Source: Isoetes taiwanensis (lineage: Eukaryota; Streptophyta; Lycopodiopsida; Isoetales; Isoetaceae). Taken from it: a DNA stretch of 64,000 bases. Position 1 is the stretch's first letter. Every line of letters begins with the position of its first letter. Location: contig JAJEKV010000065.1 in the NCBI GenBank assembly GCA_021234155.1, forward strand, positions 2,191,807-2,255,806. The letters run 5' to 3'. The translations under genes were made by a program, and so were the position numbers. Below are positions 12,992 through 23,759 of this stretch, in pieces. The notes under the pieces were generated by a model, which worked only from the letters and a program-made list of their open reading frames with translations, was not told where the DNA came from and did no database searches.

Positions 12992-13962
12992 CTATTTAGA
13001 CTTAATTTTGCAAGCCAATTTTGCATTAGCAGTATCTGTAATTTCTAGGCTAATCTGGTAAGTTCCCTGCATGCAGCTTTCTGGTAATTCAGGATAAAGA
13101 TCTCCTTGGAATCTTGAAAAGATTAGGAGTATTCCTTAAAATTAGAGAATATTTAACTCACTGGTGGTGTTAAGCTTGGAAGACCCTGGCTGCTTTCAAT
13201 AGTAAGTTCCCAGGTGCAACAGGGCATGTAGTCTTAGAACAGAGGTCAAACTTTTCGAGGTGGTCGCCAAACCAAAGAAGTAGACCGTGTAATTGCATTA
13301 CTAAGAATCAGAGCTTTATCTGCAAATCAGTGAAAAGCAAAACTCTATTACAAGTCATTGAAGTTAAGACATCCTCTTATGTATATGAAGAATGATATGT
13401 TGAGCAAATATTCATAGTATGTTGCAGCTATCTTCTTCTTTCTAGAAAAATGCCAATATCTAGATAAAAAACAAAATATTGATACAAAGAAAGACAGAAA
13501 GGAACCACTTAGAAACAAGACTTTTAGAAGTAACAGAAACATTAAAAAGCGGTTAATCACAAAGAGGGGTAACTCACCCGGTAGATGCGGAATATAAGGT
13601 TGCATCTTTGCCATATCCACCGGATCTGGTTTGACCACTACGTTCTCAATTGTAACTGGATACTTCTTTTTGCCTAATATGAAGAAAACCTAATCATTGT
13701 CTGAGAATACAAATACCTGCCCTCTACAAAAATTAGCTTATAACAAAGAGTAATGATGCAAACATAGAAATCCTATTTGGCCAAGGCGTCCAGCCATTTT
13801 ATAAACAGGACAGAACCCTTACCCGAGAACTGAATGCAAAAAAATACATGAGTCAACAAATATTGAAAACTTACTACAGGGACTCCAGGAGCTTGCAAGA
13901 CAATGGCTTGCAAGAAGGGCGAGCGAGAAGAGACAAAGGAGCAAACGGCCAGCCTTCGCCAT
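12992..13962 (-). CDS. Secreted ML-domain (NPC2/MD-2-like) lipid-binding protein, 4 exons, exon 3 frame-broken
   Basis: Exons on the minus strand: 13962-13875 (ATG start, ends before GTAAGT), 13673-13578 (ATTAG acceptor, GTGAGT donor), 13319-13162 (TTTGCAG acceptor, GTGAGT donor), 13066-12992 (ATGCAG acceptor, TAG stop). Lengths 88, 96, 158 and 75 bp sum to 417, an intact 138-codon frame length, and phases 1, 1, 0 agree at every junction. Exon 1 encodes a signal peptide (MAKAGRLLLCLFSLALLASH). Then follow SPC, YPVTIENVVVKPDPV, the core FDLCSKTTCPVAPGN, TPP, and GTYQISLEITD...LACKIKSK, matching the Cys and PxPV / DLC..TCP / PPG-Y landmarks of ML domains. ML proteins bind lipids or sterols in secretory or endolysosomal compartments. 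In exon 3 the frame shifts +1 near 13265-13275 and back near 13170, so it is either a recent pseudogene or the reference has two base errors. Family assignment is confident; activity is not. Confidence 0.72.
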
Positions 13963-14160
13963 ATCCAACAAGCGGAGAAGGTTTGAGAAAAGTCGATAAA
14001 GAATGCTGATAACGGCGCCAATTTCGGAATGAACACGTGTCCAGTTGGCAATTTTGTAAACGCGTCTACTTGAAATACCAGTATTTCAAACAATGCTTGA
14101 TTACAATAAAAAAGGAACGGTAGTAATCCAACATATTTAATTCAGTTTCATATTTTTGTT

Positions 14161-14278
14161 GGCATTTTAATTATATAGTTCCTCCTGTAATCCGCTTGCT
14201 GCGTTTTTGTATTGGGTCCCATAGACCGATTGGTCTCCGTGGACGATAAAAGTAACTTCCTTCCTTCCTTCCTTCCTC
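14161..14278 (+). mobile_element. Retroposon 3' end with (TTCC)n tail
   Basis: TCCCATAGACCGATTGG followed by TCTCCGTGGACGATAAAA (14218-14251), then (TTCC)5 at about 14257-14277. The same 40 bp ending occurs at 25231-25267 with an (ATTCT)n tail, and a diverged copy lies on the minus strand at 47801-47850. A fixed 3' end followed by different short repeats is typical of non-LTR retroposons. Only the 3' end can be recognised; it lies between the divergent starts of the ML gene and the possible exon at 14358. Confidence 0.6.
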
Positions 14279-14357
14279 CTCAATCTAAAATGACATTAAA
14301 GTGACACGTAGTTTTAGCACTGGATGAACAGCTTAGCCGACGACAGCTGATTTCGCT

Positions 14358-14441
14358 ATGGCTTCTTCGATAGATCTGGAACAATTGGATCTGGCTATGG
14401 CTTTGTTTTGGTTTACAAATGATTTGGATTTGGTCACCAGG
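14358..14441 (+). CDS. Possible first exon of an unidentified gene
   Basis: ATG at 14358 opens a frame reading MASSIDLEQLDLAMALFW... that runs 28 codons to a good donor (CAG followed by GTACAG). It faces away from the ML gene, about 400 bp from its start, so the two could share a bidirectional promoter interrupted by the retroposon end at 14.2 kb. No domain is recognised, no second exon was found, and the assignment rests only on start, open frame and donor. Confidence 0.2.
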
Positions 14442-14980
14442 TACAGTTGTTGCGTGTTTCTTGACCCTTCAAGACTTCTCTAGAACTATTCTTAGCTCAG
14501 GGTCATCAGAGTCTCTAAATCTAAGCAAGATAAACAATTCAATGTTTTGCTTTCGTGTTTTGCTTCTAAGAATCGTTGTAGGGTTGGAAAATGGAATATG
14601 AAATATTCTTGACATGTCCAGATATCACTATTGTACAGGAGCATCTCTAAGCAAGGTAAAGATTTGTTGTTTTGCTGCCACTGTGGCAAGCTTATGATTC
14701 TAAAAATCGCTCAAAGCTTGCATGCAGCGATGGAGTTGATGGAAGCGACTGACTGTGCACACTGCATTGTCTAGATGTTGCATCAGAGAAGAAGTGAGGT
14801 AAGGGCTTTTAGGTATTTCTTCACCAATGGAATCGAATATGTGCTTCTTCTGCTATTATTGCCACTTCAAATATGTGCCTTCGATACTGCAGTTATTAGG
14901 TTTCTTTTACTTAATGCAGGCATTGGATTCCTTCTAGTTACTTGCACAAACTATGATGTTTAGATGCCGTAGAGAGAAAT
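14442..14980. other. No gene recognised
   Basis: Short overlapping frames on both strands (14419-14601, 14492-14689, 14775-14963) without motifs. It would be the intron of the possible gene starting at 14358. Confidence 0.3.
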
Positions 14981-15066
14981 TATACATAGTTCGACTCTGG
15001 GTGATCTCGGGCTCGAGATATAACTATTCTAAAACTAGTGTGTTTTTATTAGACCAAAGGCCTAAG
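14981..15066 (-). mobile_element. tRNA-derived SINE head, inverted partner 1
   Basis: On the minus strand this reads AGGCCTTTGGTCTAATAAAA (A-box-like region), then ACACTAGTTTTAGAA, then CTCGAGCCCGAGATCACCC (B-box-like), and ends CTATGTATA. It pairs with 15270-15353 in inverted orientation. The A box is damaged (TCTAATAAAAAC for TCTAGTGGTAAG). No tail microsatellite is attached. Confidence 0.55.
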
Positions 15067-15269
15067 CGTCTAAAGATGTAATATCATAAAAACTAAAAAA
15101 TATTTATGCTTATTTTTTGCATGTGGACCTTGGTTTCACGCGGCATGCGTTTCTACATGCACTTGTTGCATGCGCACGCATGCGATATGCGACATTAGAT
15201 GTTGTTGGCAAAACATAGCATAAACATGTTCTTTTTACATGTTCATGATATTTGATGTCTATAACATTT
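15067..15269. other. Spacer between inverted SINE heads
   Basis: About 200 bp containing a GC-rich, CATGCG-rich stretch near 15140-15190 (ACGCGGCATGCG, CATGCGCACGCATGCG) with strong alternating purine-pyrimidine character. Together with the two SINE heads it could form a hairpin with a roughly 200 nt loop. Confidence 0.4.
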
Positions 15270-15353
15270 GGGCCTTTGGTCTAGTGGTAAGACACTAGTT
15301 TTAGAACATCTATATTTCGAGTTCGAGATCACTGAGAGTTCCACTATGTATAG
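15270..15353 (+). mobile_element. tRNA-derived SINE head, inverted partner 2
   Basis: Starts GGCCTTTGGTCTAGTGG, a good RNA polymerase III A box, and has AGTTCGAGATC (15320-15330) as B box, about 45 bp downstream, the spacing of a tRNA promoter. It is not an intact tRNA: the acceptor stem does not close and there is no clean cloverleaf. The full-length element at 59822-60048 has the same head. Confidence 0.6.
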
Positions 15354-17400
15354 TTTTGTTTCAATATCTATTTGTACATCTATATATTGAAATATGATTT
15401 ATAGGTCCAACGGCCACAGATCCAACAGCCAGAGATTATTGGCTTTCTGGATTTTGACAAAAAAACCCAAACAAAAGGGAAGGGGTGCTAATGCAATATG
15501 TGTTGCCCTTACAACCTTTTCGTGATATGAATTAATGATATAGCCGAGATGAAGAAGTGAATATAGACTGTCATAAGTGTTAACTTCGAGGAGAAATAAA
15601 ATTGTAGTTAAGAATTTATGCCGCGACGGTGATGTGCATTGTAGTTGGGGGCTTGTTCATTGTGTTTGGTATTCAGTGATCTTTTTATGATCTTCTAGCT
15701 TCTATGAATAAGAAAAAAAATTCCACTATGACGCGTGCGTGCAAATAGCGGACGCGACAAATTCTTGGCGTCAGCGTTAATTATAGCGGTCAGCATTTTT
15801 CATCTAGCGACTATTACTTTGCTTTTCGCCTGATCTGGCATAACTTACAGCTATGCGGTATGATGTCTGAGAGTACGCAAATGTGGTTTAGTAGTACTTG
15901 ACATTCACTAGGTCCACAAACTAGCAAACCGCAGCCCCAAACTTTTCAGGCCATGCGTCCGCAGAAGTAGAAAACACCTCATGAAGATTTATCTGTGGTA
16001 GCATCATTGTACTTTGCGGTCCGTACGTCGCACACCCCGACAACCCTTTATCGGCTATTTTTTCCACGTTGCGTATTTTTGCAAAAAAAAAGAGGAGTTT
16101 CATAGTTTCATACTTTTTTCATATTTAACATATGCAACTTTGACCCTATCCTTGAACCATCTATGCATCTGGGTATTATACCTTAGTCGTACCTAAGGCA
16201 TGTAGGTATCATACCTAAGATATAGTACCTTAGGTATTGTATTATACCTCAGTTATTTTTCCTTAGGTAGATCCCTTAAAGTATATGTGATACTATACTG
16301 AATTATGGCAAATTCAAGCACGTGGAAAGGTCCTTTCGGGTGCTGACAACCATTTGATGTGAAGACCACCTCCCATCATGGCCAAAGATCGAACTCCTAT
16401 CCAACGTCATATCTCATTGGTGAGTTCCAGGCAATTGAGTGGTTCCCATCTCCTCTAGTCATACTCCTTTCTATGCCTCTCGTTTATCAAGAACAATTTT
16501 GGCCATAGAATTTGAGGTGCGAAGGAAACAAGTATGGGTATGTTAGCGTTGAAGAGCTTGCAGATGGAATTATCGATCACATCAAGCGGTAGATTGTTAT
16601 TATGATATCATGCATCCATTACAACTTGGTAGACGACTTTGTCCTTGTGGAGCAAATGCTTAGAGATGCCCTGTGCAAATTCTACTTGAGAAGCTCTCAA
16701 TCTCAGTAGCACCTCGCCCAACTGAAGAAGGATTCCTACTTGACTAAAGAGGTACATTTTTGTTTTAGAAATTGTCTGATATCCTTAATTAGTGTCATGT
16801 GTAGAGTGAGGATGCAAAGGCAGCTCTTAATTGAATCGAGACAGAACTCTTGGAATAGGTATTGTTGCACATATGGCCCTCAGGACCACTCAACAAACAC
16901 TCACCTAATTCAGGTGTGACCACTTCCTCCAGGTAGATGGAGGAAAATGGTTGAGAGGAGAGAAGATGTGAGGCAGGATAGTGGATGCCATTTTATGGCA
17001 CGGCAATTGTATCTTTTGCCACAATACTCAAAGATGGTTTAGTCACATAAATTAGAGAGGTAAAGTGTCCTACGGTCTACCGCTTGATCCTGAAAATGGT
17101 CTGAGGTTTAGGTTTGCCCCATGGGCTATTCACAAGAGAAGAGCTCCATAACGACAACCTTTAGTTGAGTTTGTTGTAGTTTGTTACGTTATATCATAGA
17201 TGTCATACTTGTGGTTTGCATCTATAATTTGACTCATCACACAGTACTTGAAAATGTTAAGAACATGCCCTAGAGTCTTTGCTTCCTAACCCAGTCCGAG
17301 ATTGATATGTTTATGACAGAAGTATCTCGAAGCAAGTGGAAACATGGACTGAGGCTTGTTTTTTATGGACATGTCTTATATTGTAACTGTTTGCCAGTAT
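15354..17400. other. No intact gene; degenerate coding-like stretch at 16.3-17.15 kb
   Basis: From about 16310 the base composition becomes coding-like, with short open runs broken by stops (for example EELADGIIDHIK at about 16550-16590 and DDFVLVEQMLRDAL at about 16635). This suggests an old pseudogene or transposon fragment on the plus strand. No family was recognised. 15354-16300 shows nothing beyond AT-rich sequence with repeated ACCTTAGGTAT-type phrases near 16180-16270. Confidence 0.3.
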
Positions 17401-17720
17401 TTTGAGACTTTGCAATATGACATCGGATGCAAGATTCTATATCATAGAGAAAGCACTGTAGGGATGGTACTAAAATATGCCATAAATGATGCCTCTTGCA
17501 CTGTGTTTGCTTTTGCATAAGCTGGGTATGCAATGGGATATGAAAAGAGCCCCAACAAACCATGTCAAATTGCAAAGAAGCAAAGGAAAGAGATATAAAA
17601 TATTGATTCTTGAGTTTTTTATGGACCAGATAGCTCTGATACACAGGGAATGATTTGAGATATCTGGTTTGACATCTTTTTTTCTCCTTGGATGGCAATG
17701 ACGACAAATCGTCTTGTCTT
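17400..17720 (-). pseudogene. Possible copia-type integrase remnant
   Basis: On the minus strand, in shifting frames, three phrases occur in the order expected for a copia integrase N-half: a Cys-His pair (CRHCH near 17690), FDMVCWGSFHIP (near 17550; family form FDLxHxDxWGP) and a hydrophobic-DIES phrase (near 17430; family form FLTLVDDYSR). None contains an intact catalytic residue in frame. A chance resemblance is quite possible. Confidence 0.22.
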
Positions 17721-17727
17721 GAAAAAT

Positions 17728-18010
17728 CTCTAACATGCATTGGAGATTCCATTTGCCAGAAGAAACTCCAACATGCGCAGGATGGATACACTGTCAAGAA
17801 GCACTTCCAACATATGTTGGAGGAGAACCTCACTCAAGACCTTCTTTAGAATACTACATGATCTCCAACTCACGTTGGAGGTGCTGATGATCCAGAACTC
17901 CTTCCAAGTAATGTGCGAGATATATTGCTTGCTCTGAAAGAACTCCAACATATGTTGGAAGTGCCAAATCCCCAACTCCACCTCTAATAGAACCTCCAAC
18001 ATGCATTGAA
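17728..18010. repeat. Six-site array of a palindromic motif CTCCAACATATGTTGGAG
   Basis: Full or half sites begin at about 17728, 17766, 17804, 17863, 17943 and 17993. The best sites are palindromes of 14-18 bp (CCAACATATGTTGG at 17806-17819 and 17945-17958; CCAACTCACGTTGG at 17865). Spacings are 38, 38, 59, 80 and 50 bp. Intervening sequence is not conserved, so this is not a simple tandem repeat. Both strands are open in places because the motif reads as CWR or MLEV codons. Confidence 0.65.
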
Positions 18011-20397
18011 AACATTAGTCCTTGTACAATTGAACCTTCACCATCCACAACACAAGAAGACGTAGCCATAGCGGCATGCAATGAGACCGCAGTACAGAAG
18101 AAGAGGTGACTGGGACAAGAAGATGAGAAGACGAAACACCTGAAGCTCTATCATCTACAGACATGCCAGTAGAAGAGGATTGAACAGCGAGTAATATTGT
18201 TGAAGAATTAGGGTGCACAGATATAGTTTCCACTTTCCCTTCAGTACCTGATACGGAAGTATTCTCAGCAGCTACAATAGAACCTTCGTGGGACAACCTA
18301 CTATAAGTGTCCAAGATCGTGGAAAAACCACCATAGAATCTTTATCAATGTTCTGTTGCAGCATGTCTGGGTCACACCTGATGCGTCATCTCCACCAAGA
18401 GGGGCTGAAGTAATTTGACCCTAATCCACCTGCAATTTAGCAGATCTCTTGGACAATATTTGCTCTCACTGCAAGCTTTTCGACAACAAGAACGATACCA
18501 TTTGTGAAAGTTATGACCAAAATAGTGCCACACCAAACCCTACCGTCACCAAAGAGGGCCGGAATTATCAGACCCTTTCTTTGCACCAAATCATTTCCCT
18601 TGATTTTGACATTATAGCTCAACCCCTTTATATTATTAGGTGACCTTAGGAATAATATTTACATAATATTTGCCATAATTTTTGCCATATTCCAATAACC
18701 CATTCGCCGTGGACCACTCCCCCATGTTTGCTCCATATTAGAGAATGTAACTATATTCCTTCTTTTCAACCTCAGATGCTTCCTCCATTGTCAACTTGGA
18801 TAGTGGAGTCTCATCAACTAGTATTAGACCTATCAAACTAAAGCATGTATCTTAATGCAAGCTAGGCTGATTGCTGATGGTGGCACCTTCAGTTTCTGTT
18901 TAGCCCATAGATGATATCCTATATGATAAATCAAGTGATCTAATTAAAGGCAAGAAGCTATTTTGATATAAAAGGCAAGTGTTTGCTAAAAAAAGGCTAA
19001 AGTAGTGGAGAGATCTATAAATAGAAGCTGAACTTCAATTGGACATATCTTCGCAACCAGAGCTCCGATTGAGGCGACTTTTACTTCGTTGGAACCGGCT
19101 CGGAGTAGATTCTGAATTGGGTGGCACATCTCGTAGTTCATTCATATGAGGGAGTAATATGCGGAAACGTAACAAGGGATCACAAATGACTGCTACAGCG
19201 ACATTACAGATTTGCAATTACTTTCTGATCTGTGGCTATTTGCAGTAGTGGATTAGCCTGGAGGGCCAATAAGCCAGATGCCAGAGCTTTGTATTTTCCA
19301 TAGCACTTGTGTTTTGCCGTAATCCAGTGGATCCGGTTGGGTGGTTAATGGTGCTACCATATCAATTGTGCATGAATAAAGTTTCTTTAGTCCAATGTTC
19401 TATTATTTTATTGTGAGTTCTATGATTTTGTGCTGTTAGGACAACTCAAATATGCAAGGCAAACACGCACAACTTCTAAATGTGCCAAAACAACAACCGA
19501 GAAATCAATGAAATATTTCTAAACATCCTCGTGTTGCATAAAGCATTGTTGTGCTATATGCTAAAGTGATAGCATGCCCTAGGATGTTCTTTTGGGGTAT
19601 GAAATCATCCGATAGGACCAACTTTATGTAAAATTTATTTGATTTTTGCATTGTAGACGGTTAGGTGGGGACAATCACATTAAACGATAAAGAGATTTGC
19701 TTTCAAGCATGGTAAATGGCTTATATATGACATAGCTTTGTCAACATTTTATAAATAGAAAAATAATTTTATGCAAGGGCATAGAATAGTTGAACATGAA
19801 ATACTATATCTTTAAAATCAAGATCTTATACCTTAGCAGCTGACAGTACATTGCTGAGAATTTGCATCATGGATTAAAAAGAAGGGGGCGCACGGAATAA
19901 GAGCGAATATTTGAAATAACACAGGGAACAAGCAAGAATACCTTTCTGAATTTTACAACGTATGGATTTCAAAACTTGTCACTACTAATGTAGGACCTTA
20001 CCACTAGGCTATGCATGTACATGGCATATATGTCATGTGAAAAAAAGAGTAAAAAAGATAGGACAAAAGAAATATTTGGAAAAGAACACTAGAAACTCTT
20101 GTAGAACCTCATAAATACTAATATAAAGGCTTTGGCTCAAACCTTGAGACACCACAGTTATATGCCACCATGGCCAGCTACAAATGATTATAGTTGGCAG
20201 GATGTATAAATCCCATTTGTTCGAAGCGCATGCAGTGGGAGAGGCCAAAACTTCTTTTTCTTCAACTAAACTCCTATCCTTTAAATTAAAGTATTGCAAT
20301 TAGGTGGCAACATTTTTAGTTTTGAAGTGAGCATTTGGATAATTCACTTATCCTCTAGTCTTATGAGGTGGGGCGCATGATGTTCTGGATAAGAGAC
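18011..20397. other. No gene recognised
   Basis: 18.0-18.65 kb has open frames on both strands (18015-18314 minus, 18449-18643 plus) without recognisable motifs and may be decayed transposon coding sequence. 18.65-20.4 kb is AT-rich with no recognised feature. Confidence 0.3.
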
Positions 20398-20490
20398 AGC
20401 CCTTTTGGGATTCTTTCTGAATGGGAACGCAGGCCGATGCGCGAAATGCAGAGGTCTGCTTGTCCATTCCGAAAGAAGCCCAAAAAGGCT
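20398..20490. repeat. Small foldback, ~37 bp arms
   Basis: Arms 20398-20434 (AGCCCTTTTGGGATTC...) and 20453-20490 (...GAAGCCCAAAAAGGCT) are inverted copies with a few mismatches; the loop contains CCGATGCGCGAAATGCAGAGG. The foldback at 38288-38406 has a related loop (CCGACGCGTGGAGTGCGGAGG) and a related inner arm, so both belong to one foldback family. Overlapping open frames on both strands here are a by-product of the symmetry. Confidence 0.7.
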
Positions 20491-20501
20491 TTGCCTCAAC
20501 A

Positions 20502-20738
20502 TAAAGGACGGTTGGGTCAAATCCAGCCGTCCACGTGTCGAATATCCGGCATTCAAAATAGAAGAGGCGGATAAAAACAGTAGAAAGGCAAGTAATACTA
20601 ACAGAACATAGAGTAAAAAAAGATGAAAGTCCTGTAAAAAGACAGTAAAATTGTTGCACAACTTTTAGGTATAGAAAGTGCGACATGTGTCACTTTTTTA
20701 CTGGATAGGATGGCTGGATTGGGTCCAACCATCCTTTA
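20502..20738. mobile_element. 237 bp MITE with long TIRs
   Basis: Left terminal repeat 20502-20540 starts TAAAGGACGGTTGGGTC and includes AATCCAGCCGTCC and ACGTGTCG. The right repeat, 20738-20681 inverted, starts TAAAGGATGGTTGGACC and includes AATCCAGCCATCC and ACATGTCG. A TA at each end could be the target duplication (Tc1/mariner-like), but two bases are weak evidence. It is immediately downstream of the foldback at 20.4 kb. Confidence 0.7.
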
Positions 20739-23700
20739 CGTATAGATTGTTGAGCTAAACAGCACAATGCTAATTCCACCTCCTAAAGGACCTTACTATA
20801 TTAATAGCCTAGTTGAAACGAATTACCTCTGCTTCTCCAGAACTGGCAGCAAATATGATCACTATTGTTGTTTCACTGATCTCGTCATTATCATTATCTG
20901 CTCCAATATATAGAAACAACGCCTCAACTTTTTCTTTACTTGAAAGCCTCATGTTCCCTTAAAGACTTCAACTGCACTTAACAATGATGCACCAAGTCTA
21001 GCAGTCATTTTTGTTAGCTTTGATACCAAATGAAAAAAAAAATTAATGCACTTGGTCTATGATCAAATCATTAATGGCTAACTAGACTTTAAAGATTCGG
21101 TATCGGTGTTGATATCCAATTGGAGGCGGTATTCTTGCCACTATCACATGCGATTACATATTGGAATTCTTATCGACCTTCATGTTTTGGGATTGGTTGA
21201 ATACAAAAGCGCTTTAATTCTTTTTTCTTTCGCTCCTACATGTTCTTATGCAGCATCCCATTCTAGTTCACCTCGAGGCGAAGCAAATCGAAACGTTTGA
21301 GCATCGAAGGAGAAACCGTTAACTAGCAAAAGGCATACCAGAAGGCTTTGACAAGGTAAAATTTGTTAGGTTTATGGTTGTTCATATGTTTGTGACTTTT
21401 TTATTCATTATTCCTGTTTTTGGTTTTTGAGGTAGCAGTTTGAAGGACCTCGATTACCTTATGTGCTTTTGCATAGTTGATGTACATGTGATACATGTGA
21501 TATGTTTTTTGTCATATCATTGAACAAACGATGTGTGCAACCACATGTATAATAATTTACATTTGTCCAAACCAAACGATGTCAATAAAGTCATTGGCGA
21601 TTTTCTCTATATATTTATATATATCTATTATAAAGCCATGGAATTGTTTTAACTATTTTATTATGTATGAATGGATCCTCTAATTTATTATATTTTAATA
21701 TCACAACATATATAAGCGAGTTTCATTTTTTGTTTGAGAAAATATGTTCCTAATATTTTAAATTACATTTGAGAAAAGAGTTCTTGAGTTGACGCATTAT
21801 GGTTTCTCGTTTTCCAAATTAAAAAAAGAAAAAGAAAAAAGAAAAACAAAGTCACGGGCCGGTATAACAAGGGCAAATTCCATGTAGATCCTTTGCAATC
21901 CTAAAAACTGGCGGGATCTTACCCTTTCTTTCTTGCTCTGCAAGCAATGAGCAAAGCCACTTCCTCCCCATATTTTTGCATCTCCTGTTTTTGACGCAGT
22001 CGATGAGATTAGTTTTGCAAGGTTGCGTCTTTATGCTTTTAGAAGGAACAAACATCTGAAAGCATGATTCCCAACATTACAAGGAAGGATTTTGTTAAAA
22101 ACTTACAGAAATGAATCGATCCGGCTAAGTTTTTGAGATCTGTGCTATCTAAGATAGGCGGTGGCTGCTTGATCGATTAAATAGAATAGGCCCTAGAGGC
22201 GTTCGTTATATAGTGTATGCAGAAAGTATCAAGCAGCAGGGCAAATAGAGGTTCTCACTCTGCCAGTTTATCTATCTTTCGATCCACGGGCATGCAAGTA
22301 AATCTATCACGTTTACCTTGGCGCTCATCTCTTGCTTTGTAATTGTACACTTTTCCTTAATGCAAATCCTGAGAAGCACAATTTTAGATATCTGAGGGAC
22401 GCAGCTTCAGATGGGTGGGAAATGAGCTGAGATACGGTATGCTTATTTTATGCTAGTTCAATGTCTGTTTTGGTTGAAAACTCAGCGTCAACATTTTTTT
22501 TGATCCTCGATGCTCGCGTTGTTTAAAGTGCGATATTAGTTTACATCGATTCAATCGCGACGCATCAATCTCTGGCATTCTTAGGTCGAGGTTTGGTGTT
22601 AGATTGATGATTGAATTGAAGAGTTAAAGCGTCTGGGACAAGTCTAGGCTGAGATCACGATCTATGCTTGAGGAAAGAGGCAACCTTTGTCGATGTTGCG
22701 TAATTACGGCATGTTTCCAATCTAAATGCTCCTAGCTGCTATAGGACTTTCATGCTACAGAGGATCTTCATTTCCCAATACGTAAATTACCTTGATGTTT
22801 GCTTTCGGGGTTTACAATGGAAGGCAACCACAACATGTAATAGCACTTGAAACCTCTTTGATTTACTCAATAACCCTAGAATGATCTTGGAAAAACATGC
22901 AATGCTGATCTCAAATGCTCATGTCTAGAGGTACTCTCAAGGTTTGTTCCTTTGCTTCCCTCCACTTTCATGCTTATATGCAATTTAAGAATTATCCATG
23001 ACTTCAAAGTCGGGGTGTCCAAAAATAATCACTTCCTGCATCCTTGCTTGCTCTTCATCGAACTGGTCCAGCCGGGAACATTCCTCAACACGAGGGCATT
23101 TTTAACTCTGGATCGGCCCTTGGAAATGATGGGCAAACATGGTTTGATGTGTGTGAATCAATGCTTTATGATGTAAAAGGTGGGTTTAGGATTGATGATT
23201 TATATAGCGTTTTATATTTTGTGTAGTTAAACATTTGATGCAATGCTTGATCGTAGGAAGAAACAAAAAAAATGGAAGCTGTTATTTCCGGTACGATAGT
23301 CTTCCGGTGCTCAAGTAAGCTACTACCCTACTTGAGATAGTCGAGAGCAAGAGTATACTTTGCATCTAGTCCTATCTCAAACAATTTCTTTCTTACTCAG
23401 GCCCGAGCAAAATGGATAGAGTTATACCCCAGCATAATATCAAGAACAGCCATTTTGAAATGGCATCCCGTGAAACAAGGATGGAGCTACCGCAATTGGT
23501 GAATTCAGAAAGTTTTGAATTGGTATATCGCTTGGTGGCGCGTAATGTTAAAATCAGAATTTTCTAAATACTACAATAGGGAGAAATCAACAACAATGCG
23601 CCTTTGTCTAACGGCTAAAGACTACAAAAGAAGTTGACCTTTAATATATCCATCCCCCATTACGCGCGGTCTCTGGATAAGTTGTAGGGATGATTGAGAC

Positions 23701-23750
23701 GTTTTAGGGACCCCCGGCCGACTTTAATGCTATATACGTGACTATAATGA
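20739..23750. other. No gene recognised
   Basis: AT-rich sequence with short frames (21106-21300 plus, 21852-22055 minus, 22952-23226 plus) lacking motifs. ATTATGTATGAATGGATCCT at about 21660 recurs at about 26991, a small dispersed repeat. Confidence 0.3.
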
Positions 23751-23759
23751 AGCTTGTCT

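Noticed and set aside
15270-15353. tRNA gene
   Set aside because: A and B boxes are present but the cloverleaf does not close; an inverted relative and a full SINE with the same head exist, so it is a SINE head.
17728-18010. CRISPR-like array
   Set aside because: The host looks eukaryotic, spacing is irregular and repeats are short palindromes with mismatches.
20344-20686. Overlapping minus-strand proteins of 105 and 112 codons
   Set aside because: They lie inside two inverted-repeat structures and are open on both strands because of the symmetry.
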